From NCBI GenBank assembly GCA_043758025.1, contig JAYVOH010000284.1:1-47898 (forward strand): a stretch of DNA of 47,898 nt, written 5' to 3'. Both the position numbers and the translations under genes were made by a program. Shown in pieces: positions 35,622 through 47,644 of this stretch. The notes under the pieces are model-generated. The model saw only the letters and a list, made by a program, of their open reading frames with translations, was not told where the DNA came from and did no database searches. How positions within the stretch are numbered: the first letter of the stretch is position 1; every line of letters begins with the position of its first letter. This DNA comes from VFKE01 sp043758025. Lineage in GTDB: Bacteria > Verrucomicrobiota > Verrucomicrobiia > Verrucomicrobiales > Verrucomicrobiaceae.

Positions 35622-36515
35622 ATGCGCAAATTCCTTGTTCTTTCATCGCTCTGGCTCGCAGCTACCGCCCTTGTCACGGCCGATGACGTCGTCCAGATCC
35701 GCGCGCACTGGGAAACGGGAAAAATTTACATCCAGGAAATTGTCACCGAGATGAACGTCATGATGCCCGAACTGGCCAAGGCCGGCGGACAGAAGACGGA
35801 AATCAAACAGACCATGTCCATTACCGTGAAACCGGACCCGGGCACGGATAACAAGCTTGCCGCCGTCAAGATCGTCACCATGAAAGCCAATATGTCCGTC
35901 ATGGGGCAGAACATGACTTATGATTCCACCGATCCCGCCAAGTCCTCCCCCATGCTTCAGCAGAGCTTCGGCGCATTGGTCGGCAAGGAGTTCACCATCG
36001 TCTATGACAAGAACGACATGATCACCGGCACCCGCGATTTGGAAAACCTTGTCCCAACGCCTGTCGGCGGCGGTAAAGGTCCGAACGGCAACCAGCTGGC
36101 TGATGCCTTCCGCAAATCACAGGAGATGGGCCTCCCCAAGGACCCCGTTGCTTCCGGCAGCACATGGACTTACGAGAATAAGATCGAAATGCCTCCCGCC
36201 GGGGCCATCCTCATCAAAGGCTCCGGCAAGTATGACAGCAACATCACGGTCGAAGGCCGGAAACATGCCAAAATTACCATGAATGGAAAATTCACCACCC
36301 CCGAGGCGGAACCCGGCAAGGATTCGGGTGCGGCCCTGCCAGTCAAGTTTGGCGAGGGAAGCACCATGGCGGGTGAGATCGCCTTCGATCTCGAGCGCCG
36401 CGTAGTCACCAAAAGCGAAGTGAACAGCCTCATCAAGATGAACATCGGTGGCAAAGAGATTCCCATGACGCAGAAGATGATCAGCAAGCTGATTTCCGTT
36501 GAGGCTGTAAAGTGA
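35622..36515 (+). CDS. Exported protein of unknown function
   Basis: 297 residues with a signal peptide (MRKFLVLSSLWLAATALVTAD). The mature part is beta-rich, with alternating hydrophobic strands (MSITVKPDPGTDNKLAAVKI, NGKFTTPEAEPG, AGEIAFDLERRVVTKSEV), resembling secreted DUF6263-like proteins as far as I can recall. ATG 35622 is chosen for the signal peptide; the upstream extension is intergenic. No neighbour gives a functional hint. Confidence 0.65.
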   Translation: MRKFLVLSSLWLAATALVTADDVVQIRAHWETGKIYIQEIVTEMNVMMPELAKAGGQKTEIKQTMSITVKPDPGTDNKLAAVKIVTMKANMSVMGQNMTYDSTDPAKSSPMLQQSFGALVGKEFTIVYDKNDMITGTRDLENLVPTPVGGGKGPNGNQLADAFRKSQEMGLPKDPVASGSTWTYENKIEMPPAGAILIKGSGKYDSNITVEGRKHAKITMNGKFTTPEAEPGKDSGAALPVKFGEGSTMAGEIAFDLERRVVTKSEVNSLIKMNIGGKEIPMTQKMISKLISVEAVK

Positions 36516-36625
36516 CGGCATGACCGTCGCCGAGCCGTCGAAAAAATTAAACACAGGTCGCGCTGTAATCGTAAATCTTGCAGCCCAGCGCCACAAGGGA
36601 CGCCTGGGGCGTAGCTTCTCGCATA

Positions 36626-37912
36626 ATGAATCCGGAACACATTGAAGACCACGCCAAATTAGTTCTGATCGGATGGATCGTGATCATCGCCGCTGCGTGG
36701 CTCATGGGCACGCTCTGCCGCCAGATCAAACAACCGCGTGCCGTCGGGGAAATCATGGCGGGTCTGCTGCTGGGGCCATCTTGTCTGGGCTTTTTCTGGC
36801 CGGAGGCGGTGGCCACGGTGTTTCCGCCCGAGATCAAAGACTCGCTGGCATTATTGGCCAAGATCGGTCTCCTGCTCATGCTTTTCCAAGTGGGCATGGA
36901 GTTTGATTTTTCCCATCTGCGCGACAAGTCGCGGGTGGTTATCGCCACTTCATTCATGGGCATCATCGCCCCGCTGCTCGGCGGACTGGCCATCGGACCG
37001 TGGCTGCACCGCACATTCGCTCCGGAGCTGCCTTGGCTAGGCTTCCAGCTTTTCATCTGCGTGGCTCTGGCGATTTCTTCGCTGCCAGTCATGGGGCGGA
37101 TGCTGCTGGAGATGAAATTGGAACGCACCGCGATGGGCGCAACGGCGATCAGCGCGGCGGCGCTCGATGATGCGGTGGGCTGGGTTTTTCTCGGCGTGGC
37201 CACGGCTCTGGTAAAACAGGGCGCGCATTTTTCCTGGGTGCCGTTTCTCGGCCAGGCGTCTTTGATCGTTCTTTATGTCCTGCTGCTTTTCAAAGTAGTC
37301 GGCCCGTTACTTATCAAGGCTTGGCGGAGCCAGTGCCGGAAGTTTAATACGGACACCTTCACGCCCGGTTATCTGGCGCTTTTGTTATGCATGCTTTTTA
37401 TCTCCTCACTGATCACGAACCGTCTGGGTATTTTCGCCATCTTCGGAGCCTTTACGCTCGGGGTTGCACTGCATACCGAGCCTTCATTGGTCAAGGCTTG
37501 GCGGGACCGTTTCGGCGATTTTGTCGTGGTGGCGCTGGTGCCCATTTTCTTCACCAACACCGGATTGAACACTGACATCCGTTCGTTCAACCTCGCCTCA
37601 GCAAGCCCGTTTATCGCCTGGTTTGGCTGCGCGCTCGTCTGCCTAGTCGCCATTCTCAGCAAGCTGGGCGGTTGCACCATCGGGGCGCGTTGGGCCGGTG
37701 CATCGTGGCGGGAAAGCCTCTGTTTGGGCGCATTGATGAACACCCGCGCACTCATGGGACTGGTCGCGATCAATGTGGGCAAAGACCTCGGCCTGCTCAA
37801 TGAACCGCTCTTCGCCATGTTCGTCATCATGTGCCTTCTCACCACCGTGGCCACGGGGCCGATGCTGCATGCATGGCTGCCGCCGGACATGAAAAAGCTC
37901 GTGCCGCGTTAA
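36626..37912 (+). CDS. Cation/proton antiporter, CPA2 family
   Basis: 428 residues with about 12-13 hydrophobic segments, in the pattern of KefB/NapA-type antiporters: QPRAVGEIMAGLLLGPSCLG (early helix) and AISAAALDDAVGWVFLG, where the paired aspartates DD sit in the ion-binding site. GAFTLGVAL and NTRALMGLVAIN in the late helices are also typical. No KTN/TrkA regulatory domain is attached. Probably exchanges Na+ or K+ for protons. Starts at ATG 36626. Confidence 0.85.
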   Translation: MNPEHIEDHAKLVLIGWIVIIAAAWLMGTLCRQIKQPRAVGEIMAGLLLGPSCLGFFWPEAVATVFPPEIKDSLALLAKIGLLLMLFQVGMEFDFSHLRDKSRVVIATSFMGIIAPLLGGLAIGPWLHRTFAPELPWLGFQLFICVALAISSLPVMGRMLLEMKLERTAMGATAISAAALDDAVGWVFLGVATALVKQGAHFSWVPFLGQASLIVLYVLLLFKVVGPLLIKAWRSQCRKFNTDTFTPGYLALLLCMLFISSLITNRLGIFAIFGAFTLGVALHTEPSLVKAWRDRFGDFVVVALVPIFFTNTGLNTDIRSFNLASASPFIAWFGCALVCLVAILSKLGGCTIGARWAGASWRESLCLGALMNTRALMGLVAINVGKDLGLLNEPLFAMFVIMCLLTTVATGPMLHAWLPPDMKKLVPR

Positions 37913-37947
37913 CAGCACGAGCTTGATAAAGCATTCTTTCTCGACGG

Positions 37948-38721
37948 TTATTTCAGCTCCGTCAGGATTATGTCCTTGTATTGCACAGTCATGCCGGTGG
38001 GGCCTTTGTGCAGTTGAATGCCAATGACACCTTTCTTCGCGGCTTCCGCAGCTTCGTCGATGACATCAACGGTTTGCACCCCGTTGATGAAATGTTGCAG
38101 GTGGTTGCCCTTGGCCACGATCTTGTATTCGTTCCACTCGCCCATGTTGATTTTCGCCTGGATATCGTCGCTCTTTCCGACCTCACCGACGACTTCGATT
38201 TTCGCCGCCTTCTTTTTGTCCTTCTTATCGGCAGCCTCGTCGACAGCATCCTTGATCACGACTTTCTCGCCGCGCTTGGCCAGAAAGCCGCGGCCCTTTT
38301 CTTCATACAGAATGCCGCTGTAGGACTTGCCGCATTCCATGTCGGCCTGGTAACCGGAAAGCACGGAATACTCCGGCTTCACGATTTTGCTGCGATATTG
38401 CATGCCGCTGTTGCCAAACTTCGCGCTTTTTCCGTCCATGTCGGTGAGTTTGTATTTGAAGGTCAATTCAAAGTCGGCCGGCTCGCCGCCGTCCCAAATG
38501 AGGAACGTGTTTTCCGTGACCATGTGCTCGGACGTGGTGTGGCCGGTGATGCAGCCATCCTGCACACTCCAGAATTCCGACACGCCGTGCCAGCCGGTGA
38601 GGTCCTTGCCGTTGAAGATCGGCTTGCCTTCATCGGCGGACACGGTGCTAATGGAAGCCAGCACCAGCGCGGTCAGCGCGGCACTGGAACGGAACAGTGA
38701 GGAATACAGAGTGTGTTTCAT
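37948..38721 (-). CDS. Exported DUF1080 (3-keto-disaccharide hydrolase-like) protein
   Basis: 257 residues with a signal peptide (about MKHTLYSSLF...STVSA). It begins with the family signature PIFNGKDLTGWHG and contains LTFKYKLTD, KFGNSGMQYRS and GEWNEYKIVAKGNHLQHFING, a concanavalin-like jelly-roll that is greatly expanded in Planctomycetota and Verrucomicrobiota. Some members hydrolyse 3-keto-glycosides. A lysine/alanine-rich insertion (ADKKDKKKAAK) interrupts the fold's loop. ATG 38721 is chosen over the upstream 38760. Confidence 0.87.
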   Translation of the reverse strand: MKHTLYSSLFRSSAALTALVLASISTVSADEGKPIFNGKDLTGWHGVSEFWSVQDGCITGHTTSEHMVTENTFLIWDGGEPADFELTFKYKLTDMDGKSAKFGNSGMQYRSKIVKPEYSVLSGYQADMECGKSYSGILYEEKGRGFLAKRGEKVVIKDAVDEAADKKDKKKAAKIEVVGEVGKSDDIQAKINMGEWNEYKIVAKGNHLQHFINGVQTVDVIDEAAEAAKKGVIGIQLHKGPTGMTVQYKDIILTELK

Positions 38722-38767
38722 GTGGCGATATAAACGGGTGTTCGCGCCACTTTCCATCACGGAGATG

Positions 38768-38807
38768 AAAAATAAAAAACGGGATGCCAGCGAACCAGCA
38801 TCCCGTT
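38768..38807 (-). terminator. Terminator of the Bax-inhibitor gene
   Basis: Stem AACGGGATGC/GCATCCCGTT (38778-38787 with 38798-38807) followed on the minus strand by T5-A-T4 (38768-38777). It is 25 bases beyond the stop of the gene at 38833. Confidence 0.8.
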
Positions 38808-38832
38808 GGGAATGATTTAAGGCAATCGCTAC

Positions 38833-39573
38833 TCAATCACGCCGTGAGGCGAATTTCGAGAGCAGGCGCAGAATTTCCAAGTAAAGCCACACCAGCGTCA
38901 CCAGCAGGCCGAAGGATGCATACCACTCCATGTATTTCGGCGCACGGGTCTGCACGCCATGCTCAATCACACCAAAGTCGATGATCAGATTCAGCGCGGC
39001 CACGATCACGATCACAAAGCTGATGCCGATGCTGAACATGCTGCTCCCGTAAAGAAAACCCAGCTTGATGCCGAACATGCTCAGCACCATCGCAATCAGA
39101 TAGGTCAGTGCGATTCCCGCCGTCGCAGCAAAAACGCCCATCACGAATTTCTTGGTCGGCTGGATAATCCGGGTGGTGTAGAGGCCCAACATGCCGATGA
39201 GTGTGCCCGTCGTCAGAAGCACCGCCTGCAGGACGATCCCGTGAAATTGCACCTCATACATCGCGGAGACCGCGCCGAGCAGAAGCCCCTCGGAGACGGC
39301 ATAGAGCGGAGCCGTCACGGCAGACCATTCCTTCTTGAAGCAGGTAACGAGGCAGAAGACGAGCCCGCCGATCAAGCCGCCCCATATCCACGGCATTGCT
39401 TCCGCAGGTTGGGCCATGAACTTTTGCCACGTGAAATAGGCAGGCAAGAGAACCATCGCCAGAAGTAGCGCGGACTTGTTCACCGTGCCTTGCAACGTCA
39501 TGGGATTGGCATTATCCACGCCAACGGAATTGAAGGCTTTTTCTGTGAGAGTGGGATTGGATGAGTTCATCAT
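38833..39573 (-). CDS. Bax inhibitor-1/YccA family membrane protein
   Basis: 246 residues with seven hydrophobic helices: LLLAMVLLPAYFTW, GGLIGGLVFCLVTCF, GLLLGAVSAMY and others, ending LVWLYLEILRLLSKF as in bacterial BI-1/YccA relatives. Helix 6 contains ALNLIIDFGVIE, the usual di-aspartate region. Members form calcium-leak channels or interact with FtsH; function here is unproven. A clean terminator follows. Confidence 0.88.
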   Translation of the reverse strand: MMNSSNPTLTEKAFNSVGVDNANPMTLQGTVNKSALLLAMVLLPAYFTWQKFMAQPAEAMPWIWGGLIGGLVFCLVTCFKKEWSAVTAPLYAVSEGLLLGAVSAMYEVQFHGIVLQAVLLTTGTLIGMLGLYTTRIIQPTKKFVMGVFAATAGIALTYLIAMVLSMFGIKLGFLYGSSMFSIGISFVIVIVAALNLIIDFGVIEHGVQTRAPKYMEWYASFGLLVTLVWLYLEILRLLSKFASRRD

Positions 39574-39674
39574 GGTGGCGCATTTAGTTTGTTTAATGGA
39601 AGGGCGGTAGGAAGAACGGAAATTTTTCAGTTCCTCAGCAAAATTGATACGAGCGAGCCGGATGGCAAGAGCTT

Positions 39675-39696
39675 AATTCAATACGCCAGCCACGGC
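39675..39696. repeat. 22-bp direct repeat, distal copy (possible attachment site)
   Basis: Identical over 22 bases to 40284-40305, which spans the last codons and stop of metH. The two copies are 609 bases apart and flank only the nucleotidyltransferase-like gene. This is the arrangement left by integration at the 3' end of a gene with regeneration of that end. Confidence 0.85.
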
Positions 39697-39720
39697 AAGT
39701 TGCGATGAATATTGCCGCGT

Positions 39721-40235
39721 CTAATCCTTCAACGACTCTGGCAGCTTTACGGCAAGCGCCGGATGTGCTTCGACGAGACGGAGCAGATCGAGTTCATCCT
39801 TCCGCCGCTTCCAAGGTCGCCGCTCAACATCGCTCCAAGCCCAGAGTTTTCCCTGAAACGTGTCTGCCAAAGCGGCTATGGGCAAGGTCATGCCCAGCAC
39901 GTCTGCTTCACTTGATCGCTCGGCCATGCCACCATAGCGCGGGTCTGTGGTGATTTGAATGGAGATGTCACCCTTGCCCTTCAAGTTTGCCGAGAAGCGG
40001 AAGGGTGTGATGAGGAACCCAGCCTGTCGCGCGGTATCCAGCGCTTTTGAGAAATCAGAGGAGGCCACGACCATCTCCGCATCTTTGGTGATGAGTGGTT
40101 CCTTGGCCCAATGGTTCACGGCCAGCCCGCCGATAACACACCATTGAATTCCGACGGCTTTCCAAGCTTCAGCCAGACGAAGGATGTCTCCCCACCTCCC
40201 GATGTTTGCCAGTCATAAAACTCGGACGAAATCAT
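39721..40235 (-). pseudogene. Frameshifted nucleotidyltransferase-like gene
   Basis: The open part (translated from a GTG at 40119 as NHWAKEPLITKDAEMVV...) continues upstream, in frame, through WCVIGGLAV up to WGDILRLAEAWKAVG near 40200, but this frame has no start codon. The ATG at 40235 (ISSEFYDWQTSGGG) is in another frame. One extra base in the G-rich tract at 40190-40200 would join them into about 172 residues. IGGLAV and TKDAE fit a minimal nucleotidyltransferase fold, of the kind found in AbiEii toxins and their stand-alone relatives. It lies between 22-bp direct repeats. It may be a true pseudogene, a sequencing error, or use an odd start. Confidence 0.6.
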
Positions 40236-40286
40236 TGGCGGGAGACTAACATATTATTCATTTCATGCGAACCGTTAAGAATGAAT

Positions 40287-44327
<4,041 letters not shown>

Positions 44328-44431
44328 GGGACATCGTAGCGGGTAACGGGAAGGTTTCAAGGTTCATATTAACGCATCATGATTTGTAGATGTGAGATAA
44401 GTAGTCGCGCGATTAAGAAAAGTTTGCCTGA

Positions 44432-44451
44432 GTATGGCATTCATGCCATAC
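44432..44451. promoter_or_regulatory. Operator palindrome of the vapBC promoter
   Basis: A perfect 9-bp inverted repeat, GTATGGCAT-TC-ATGCCATAC, ends 7 bases before the vapB start. This position and symmetry fit autoregulation by a VapB ribbon-helix-helix dimer bound with VapC. It is also 105 bases upstream of metH on the other strand. Confidence 0.75.
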
Positions 44452-44458
44452 TTTGAGC

Positions 44459-44743
44459 ATGAAAATGACCATGCACATTGATGAGGCCTTGTTGGCCGAA
44501 GTTATGGCCGCGACCGGGGCGAAAAGCAAAACCGCCGCCGTGAACGAGGCTTTGAGAAAGATCGCCACCAAATTCAGACAAAGGGAGAGGTGGAGCCGTG
44601 GATTAGGAATGACTGCGGATGAAATTGCCGCCGGGTTTGATGCTGATGTTGCGCTTGGATTGCGTGGGCATCTCCCGCCCTTTGAAAAACCCGCGCTGGT
44701 CTCCGAGACTAAAGTTAAGTATGGAAAAAAACGTGCTCGTTGA
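44459..44743 (+). CDS. vapB: Type II antitoxin, VapB-like
   Basis: 94 residues. The N-terminus MKMTMHIDEALLAEVMAATG followed by AKSKTAAVNEALRKI is the ribbon-helix-helix of VapB/Arc-type antitoxins; the tail would wrap the toxin. ATG 44459 or 44465 both give a good start. It overlaps the toxin gene by 23 nt, the usual coupling, and has a perfect operator just upstream. Confidence 0.85.
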   Translation: MKMTMHIDEALLAEVMAATGAKSKTAAVNEALRKIATKFRQRERWSRGLGMTADEIAAGFDADVALGLRGHLPPFEKPALVSETKVKYGKKRAR

Positions 44744-45116
44744 TTCCAGCTTCTTTATCAGAAGTTTCCGTCAAGGCGGGGATCCGTTCCGTGTGTTGCA
44801 GCAAGCAAACCTTGGATACGAGTTCTACTCCTGCGGGTTGGTCATGCTTGAAGTATGCCGTGGCATGCGAGTAAGGCGACTTTACGAAGCGGCGCGAAAT
44901 CACTTCGCGGTCATGTGCTGGGTGCCGACGACCGAAAAAATATGGAGTGATGCCACCCATCTTGCGCGTGATCTTGCCACTCGCGGCGTTACAATGCAGC
45001 TCACTGATCTGGTCATCGCCGCATCAGCATTATCTGTGGATGCGGCAGTGCTTACGTTGGACTCGGATTTTCTACAAGTGCCGGACCTTCGCGTGATCGA
45101 TAAGTTGGAGGAGTAG
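44721..45116 (+). CDS. vapC: Type II toxin VapC, PIN-domain ribonuclease
   Basis: 131 residues. The PIN catalytic acidic residues are visible: Asp8 (VLVDSSF), Glu in MLEVCRG, Asp in LTDLVIAA and Asp in LDSDFLQV. These coordinate Mg2+/Mn2+ for RNA cleavage. It begins inside vapB in a different frame. It sits between metH and an ABC exporter. Confidence 0.87.
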   Translation: MEKNVLVDSSFFIRSFRQGGDPFRVLQQANLGYEFYSCGLVMLEVCRGMRVRRLYEAARNHFAVMCWVPTTEKIWSDATHLARDLATRGVTMQLTDLVIAASALSVDAAVLTLDSDFLQVPDLRVIDKLEE

Positions 45117-45139
45117 TTGCGCACTTGTGATGTTGCGCG

Positions 45140-45907
45140 ATGAATCCCGCCCGCATGAACCCGCCTGACCGCGAAACCGTTCTCGAAGCCCGCGACCTCA
45201 CCCGCGAGTTCGATGGTGTGACGGCGCTGGATCGGTTCAGCTTCTCGCTCAAACGCGGCGAAGTGCTCGGCCTCCTCGGTGCGAATGGTGCGGGCAAGAC
45301 CACCGCGATGAATATGCTGCTGGGGCTGACCACGCCGACGTCGGGCAGCATTCGCGCGTTCGGCCTGGATTTGCAGACGCATCGCATTGCAATCCTTAAG
45401 CGAGCCAACTTCTCCAGCGCCTACACCTCGTTGCCTGGCAATCTCCTCGTCTGGCAGAACTTGCTGGTCTTCGCCCGCATTTACGGCGTGCCGGACGCGA
45501 AGAAAAAAATCACAGAACTGCTGGAGCTGTTTGAAATCAGCGAACTGCGCAAACGGGTTACGGGACAGCTTTCCGCCGGGGAAAGCACGCGCCTGAATCT
45601 CTGCAAGGCGCTGCTCAACGACCCCGAGCTTCTTCTGCTGGACGAGCCCACCGCGAGCCTTGATCCCGACATCGCCGACAAGGTGCGCAAGACCATCCGC
45701 CGGGTGCAGGCCGAGCGACAGATCAGCATTCTCTACACGTCTCATAACATGAAAGACATCGAGGAAGTATGCGACCGCGTCATCTTCCTGCACAAAGGAA
45801 AAGTCGTCACCGAAGGCACGCCCGCAGACATCGTCGCGAAGTCGCAGCAGAACTCGCTCGAAGATGTATTCATCAAAATTGCCCGCAGCGGAGACCTTGA
45901 GGAATGA
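45140..45907 (+). CDS. ABC exporter ATP-binding protein
   Basis: 255 residues. Walker A is GANGAGKTT, Walker B LLLLDEPTASLD, and the D-loop and H-loop (TSHNMKD) are intact. The signature is LSAGE instead of LSGGQ, which occurs in the exporter subfamily of ABC-2 systems. There are two close starts, ATG 45140 and 45155. The permease gene follows after an inverted repeat at 45928-45990. Substrate unknown; the group includes drug and polysaccharide/lipid exporters. Confidence 0.88.
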   Translation: MNPARMNPPDRETVLEARDLTREFDGVTALDRFSFSLKRGEVLGLLGANGAGKTTAMNMLLGLTTPTSGSIRAFGLDLQTHRIAILKRANFSSAYTSLPGNLLVWQNLLVFARIYGVPDAKKKITELLELFEISELRKRVTGQLSAGESTRLNLCKALLNDPELLLLDEPTASLDPDIADKVRKTIRRVQAERQISILYTSHNMKDIEEVCDRVIFLHKGKVVTEGTPADIVAKSQQNSLEDVFIKIARSGDLEE

Positions 45908-45927
45908 TTATTCGTCTGAGCATCAAC

Positions 45928-45990
45928 GTGGGTCGGCAGCCCTCTGCCGAATCTGGAATCCATCATGTCGGCAGAGGGCTGCCGACCCAC
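45928..45990. repeat. 23-bp inverted repeat between ABC genes
   Basis: A perfect inverted repeat (45928-45950 and 45968-45990) with a 17-nt centre. Each arm folds on itself: CGGCAG-CCCT-CTGCCG. It belongs to the same family as the elements in coding regions. It lies within an apparent operon, so it could stabilise or attenuate the messenger between the ATPase and permease. Confidence 0.9.
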
Positions 45991-45995
45991 ATACC

Positions 45996-46799
45996 ATGAA
46001 CTTCCGCATCATTTCTGCGCTCGTCCTGCGCTATTTGTTTCTCTACACCCGCACGCCGATGCGGCTGATAGAACTCATCTTCTGGCCTCTGGTGGATCTT
46101 ATGGTATGGGGAAATCTCACGCTGTTCCTCCAGGAGAACAGCACCGCGCAGTTCAGCCACTACCTTGTTTTTCTCATTGGCGGGATGATCCTCTGGGACG
46201 TGCTGTTCCGTGCGCAGCAAGGAGTGGCCATCTCGTTTCTGGAGGATGTGTGGACGCGCAATTTGCTTAATGTCTTCGTCGCTCCGGTGCGCACGTCGGA
46301 ATATGTCGCCGCCACCTTCACCATTGGTTTTCTCCGCATCTGCGTCACGGTCTTGGTGCTGTCGCTGGTCGCCGGAATCGGTTACCAATTTAATATTTTT
46401 ACGCTCAAGTGGAGCCTCCTGCCGTTCTTCGTGAACCTCATGGTCTTCGGCTGGTCCCTGGGCATGATCTCCACCGCGCTCATCCTCCGATGGGGACAGG
46501 CGGCGGAGTCACTGGCCTGGGCCATTCCGTTTTTCATCCAGCCTGTCGTCGCGGTATTTTATCCCGTGGCCAAGCTCCCCGGTTGGTTGCAGCCTGTGGC
46601 CTCGGCGTTCCCCGCCACTTACGTCTTCGAAGGCATGAGAGAAGTGCTTGATCCGAAAAATGGAACCGTGAGCTGGTATAATCTGGGCATGGCCGCCGGA
46701 CTGAATGTCATCTTCATGGTGCTGGCGGCGATCATCTTCGCATCCATCCTGCGCGCCACAAAGCGCAAAGGACTACTGACAAAGTTCGCAACGCAGTAA
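45996..46799 (+). CDS. ABC-2 type permease
   Basis: 267 residues with about six hydrophobic helices, MNFRIISALVLRYLFLYTR onwards (FWPLVDLMVWGN, FLIGGMILWDVL, VLVLSLVAGIGY). It shows the ABC-2 export permease pattern, with AFPATYVFEGMREVL near the C-terminal helix. It forms a half or full exporter with the preceding ATPase. The start ATG 45996 is 6 bases after the inverted repeat, so hairpin formation in the messenger would affect its initiation. Confidence 0.85.
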   Translation: MNFRIISALVLRYLFLYTRTPMRLIELIFWPLVDLMVWGNLTLFLQENSTAQFSHYLVFLIGGMILWDVLFRAQQGVAISFLEDVWTRNLLNVFVAPVRTSEYVAATFTIGFLRICVTVLVLSLVAGIGYQFNIFTLKWSLLPFFVNLMVFGWSLGMISTALILRWGQAAESLAWAIPFFIQPVVAVFYPVAKLPGWLQPVASAFPATYVFEGMREVLDPKNGTVSWYNLGMAAGLNVIFMVLAAIIFASILRATKRKGLLTKFATQ

Positions 46800-46941
46800 T
46801 TCTTTATGCATCTAATGGCATTGGCCGCGCCAACCTATCGTGGAAAATGTATTCAAGACAGATCCCGTAGGGTCATCCGGCCTGGCACGCACAAAAGCAA
46901 ATTCCTAGCAGTTAAGACGAACTCGGTCGCGGCTTAGGGAT

Positions 46942-47505
46942 TTAGCTCCCCTCGAAGGCTTTGAAGTTTCCGGCTAGCAGTGCATCAAAGCTAGTTTCAT
47001 TATTAATCAACGTCGGGAACTCAGAGCTTGCAAAATGATATACAAATTCCTTTGCCATCTCGTCGGTAGCCTGGCCGCATTCTGGGCAGAATTTTACATC
47101 AGCAAAATGTGCAGTGTTACATTGAGCACAATACTTCCAACGGGCGATGTCCAAACACCGCTTTTTAATTGCCTTTAAGCGTAGAACAAACTCGCTCCGT
47201 TGACGTTCTTGTTCCTTAGACTGCTTTTGGGCTTCCTTTTCTAAGAGTTGCTTGTGTTCAATTTCTGCGCCTGTGAGAAAGGCTTTGGAACCACAATGGG
47301 GACAGAACTTTACGGGGCCATTCATTTCGTCCCCGCAGTTCGCACAGAAAATCTTTGCCCGAAAAGTTATCCTTTCCTCCTCATGGGCATCTTCAATGCT
47401 ATTGCATATTTTCGTGAATGCCTGTCTCGCGGCACTCGCAATGAACGGTGTAAGCCAAAAAGGAATCATCGTTGAAATAGATTGTCGATTAGAGAATGTA
47501 AGCAA
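46942..47505 (-). CDS. Double zinc-ribbon protein of unknown function
   Basis: Up to 187 residues. Two paired ribbons are visible: CANCGDEMNGPVKFCPHCG (about 54-72) and CAQCNTAHFADVKFCPECG (about 125-143), separated by a K/E/Q-rich coiled segment. This is the DZANK pattern. GC content is lower than in the exporter genes. The start may be at 47469 (MIPFWLTPF), giving 175 residues. It shows no signal peptide and I cannot assign a function; it probably binds nucleic acid or protein. Confidence 0.65.
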   Translation of the reverse strand: MLTFSNRQSISTMIPFWLTPFIASAARQAFTKICNSIEDAHEEERITFRAKIFCANCGDEMNGPVKFCPHCGSKAFLTGAEIEHKQLLEKEAQKQSKEQERQRSEFVLRLKAIKKRCLDIARWKYCAQCNTAHFADVKFCPECGQATDEMAKEFVYHFASSEFPTLINNETSFDALLAGNFKAFEGS

Positions 47506-47644
47506 GCAACAAAATCTCTTGGACAGATGTTTCCGTAATCACCTCACCCCGAACTTCCGCATGTGCATCCTCCACTTGACGATCTGCGGTGTGCTGTGTT
47601 GATGTGCGTGTTAGCCTTGAACTTAAGAAGTGGAATCCGAAGGC

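Noticed and set aside
36511..36530. Further REP-like hairpin (GACGG-CATGA-CCGTC) after the gene at 35622
   Set aside because: Stem of only five pairs and a 5-nt loop; no GTAG; cannot be separated from chance.
44361..44431. Cobalamin or SAM riboswitch ahead of metH
   Set aside because: Too short, and no B12-box or SAM core is visible.
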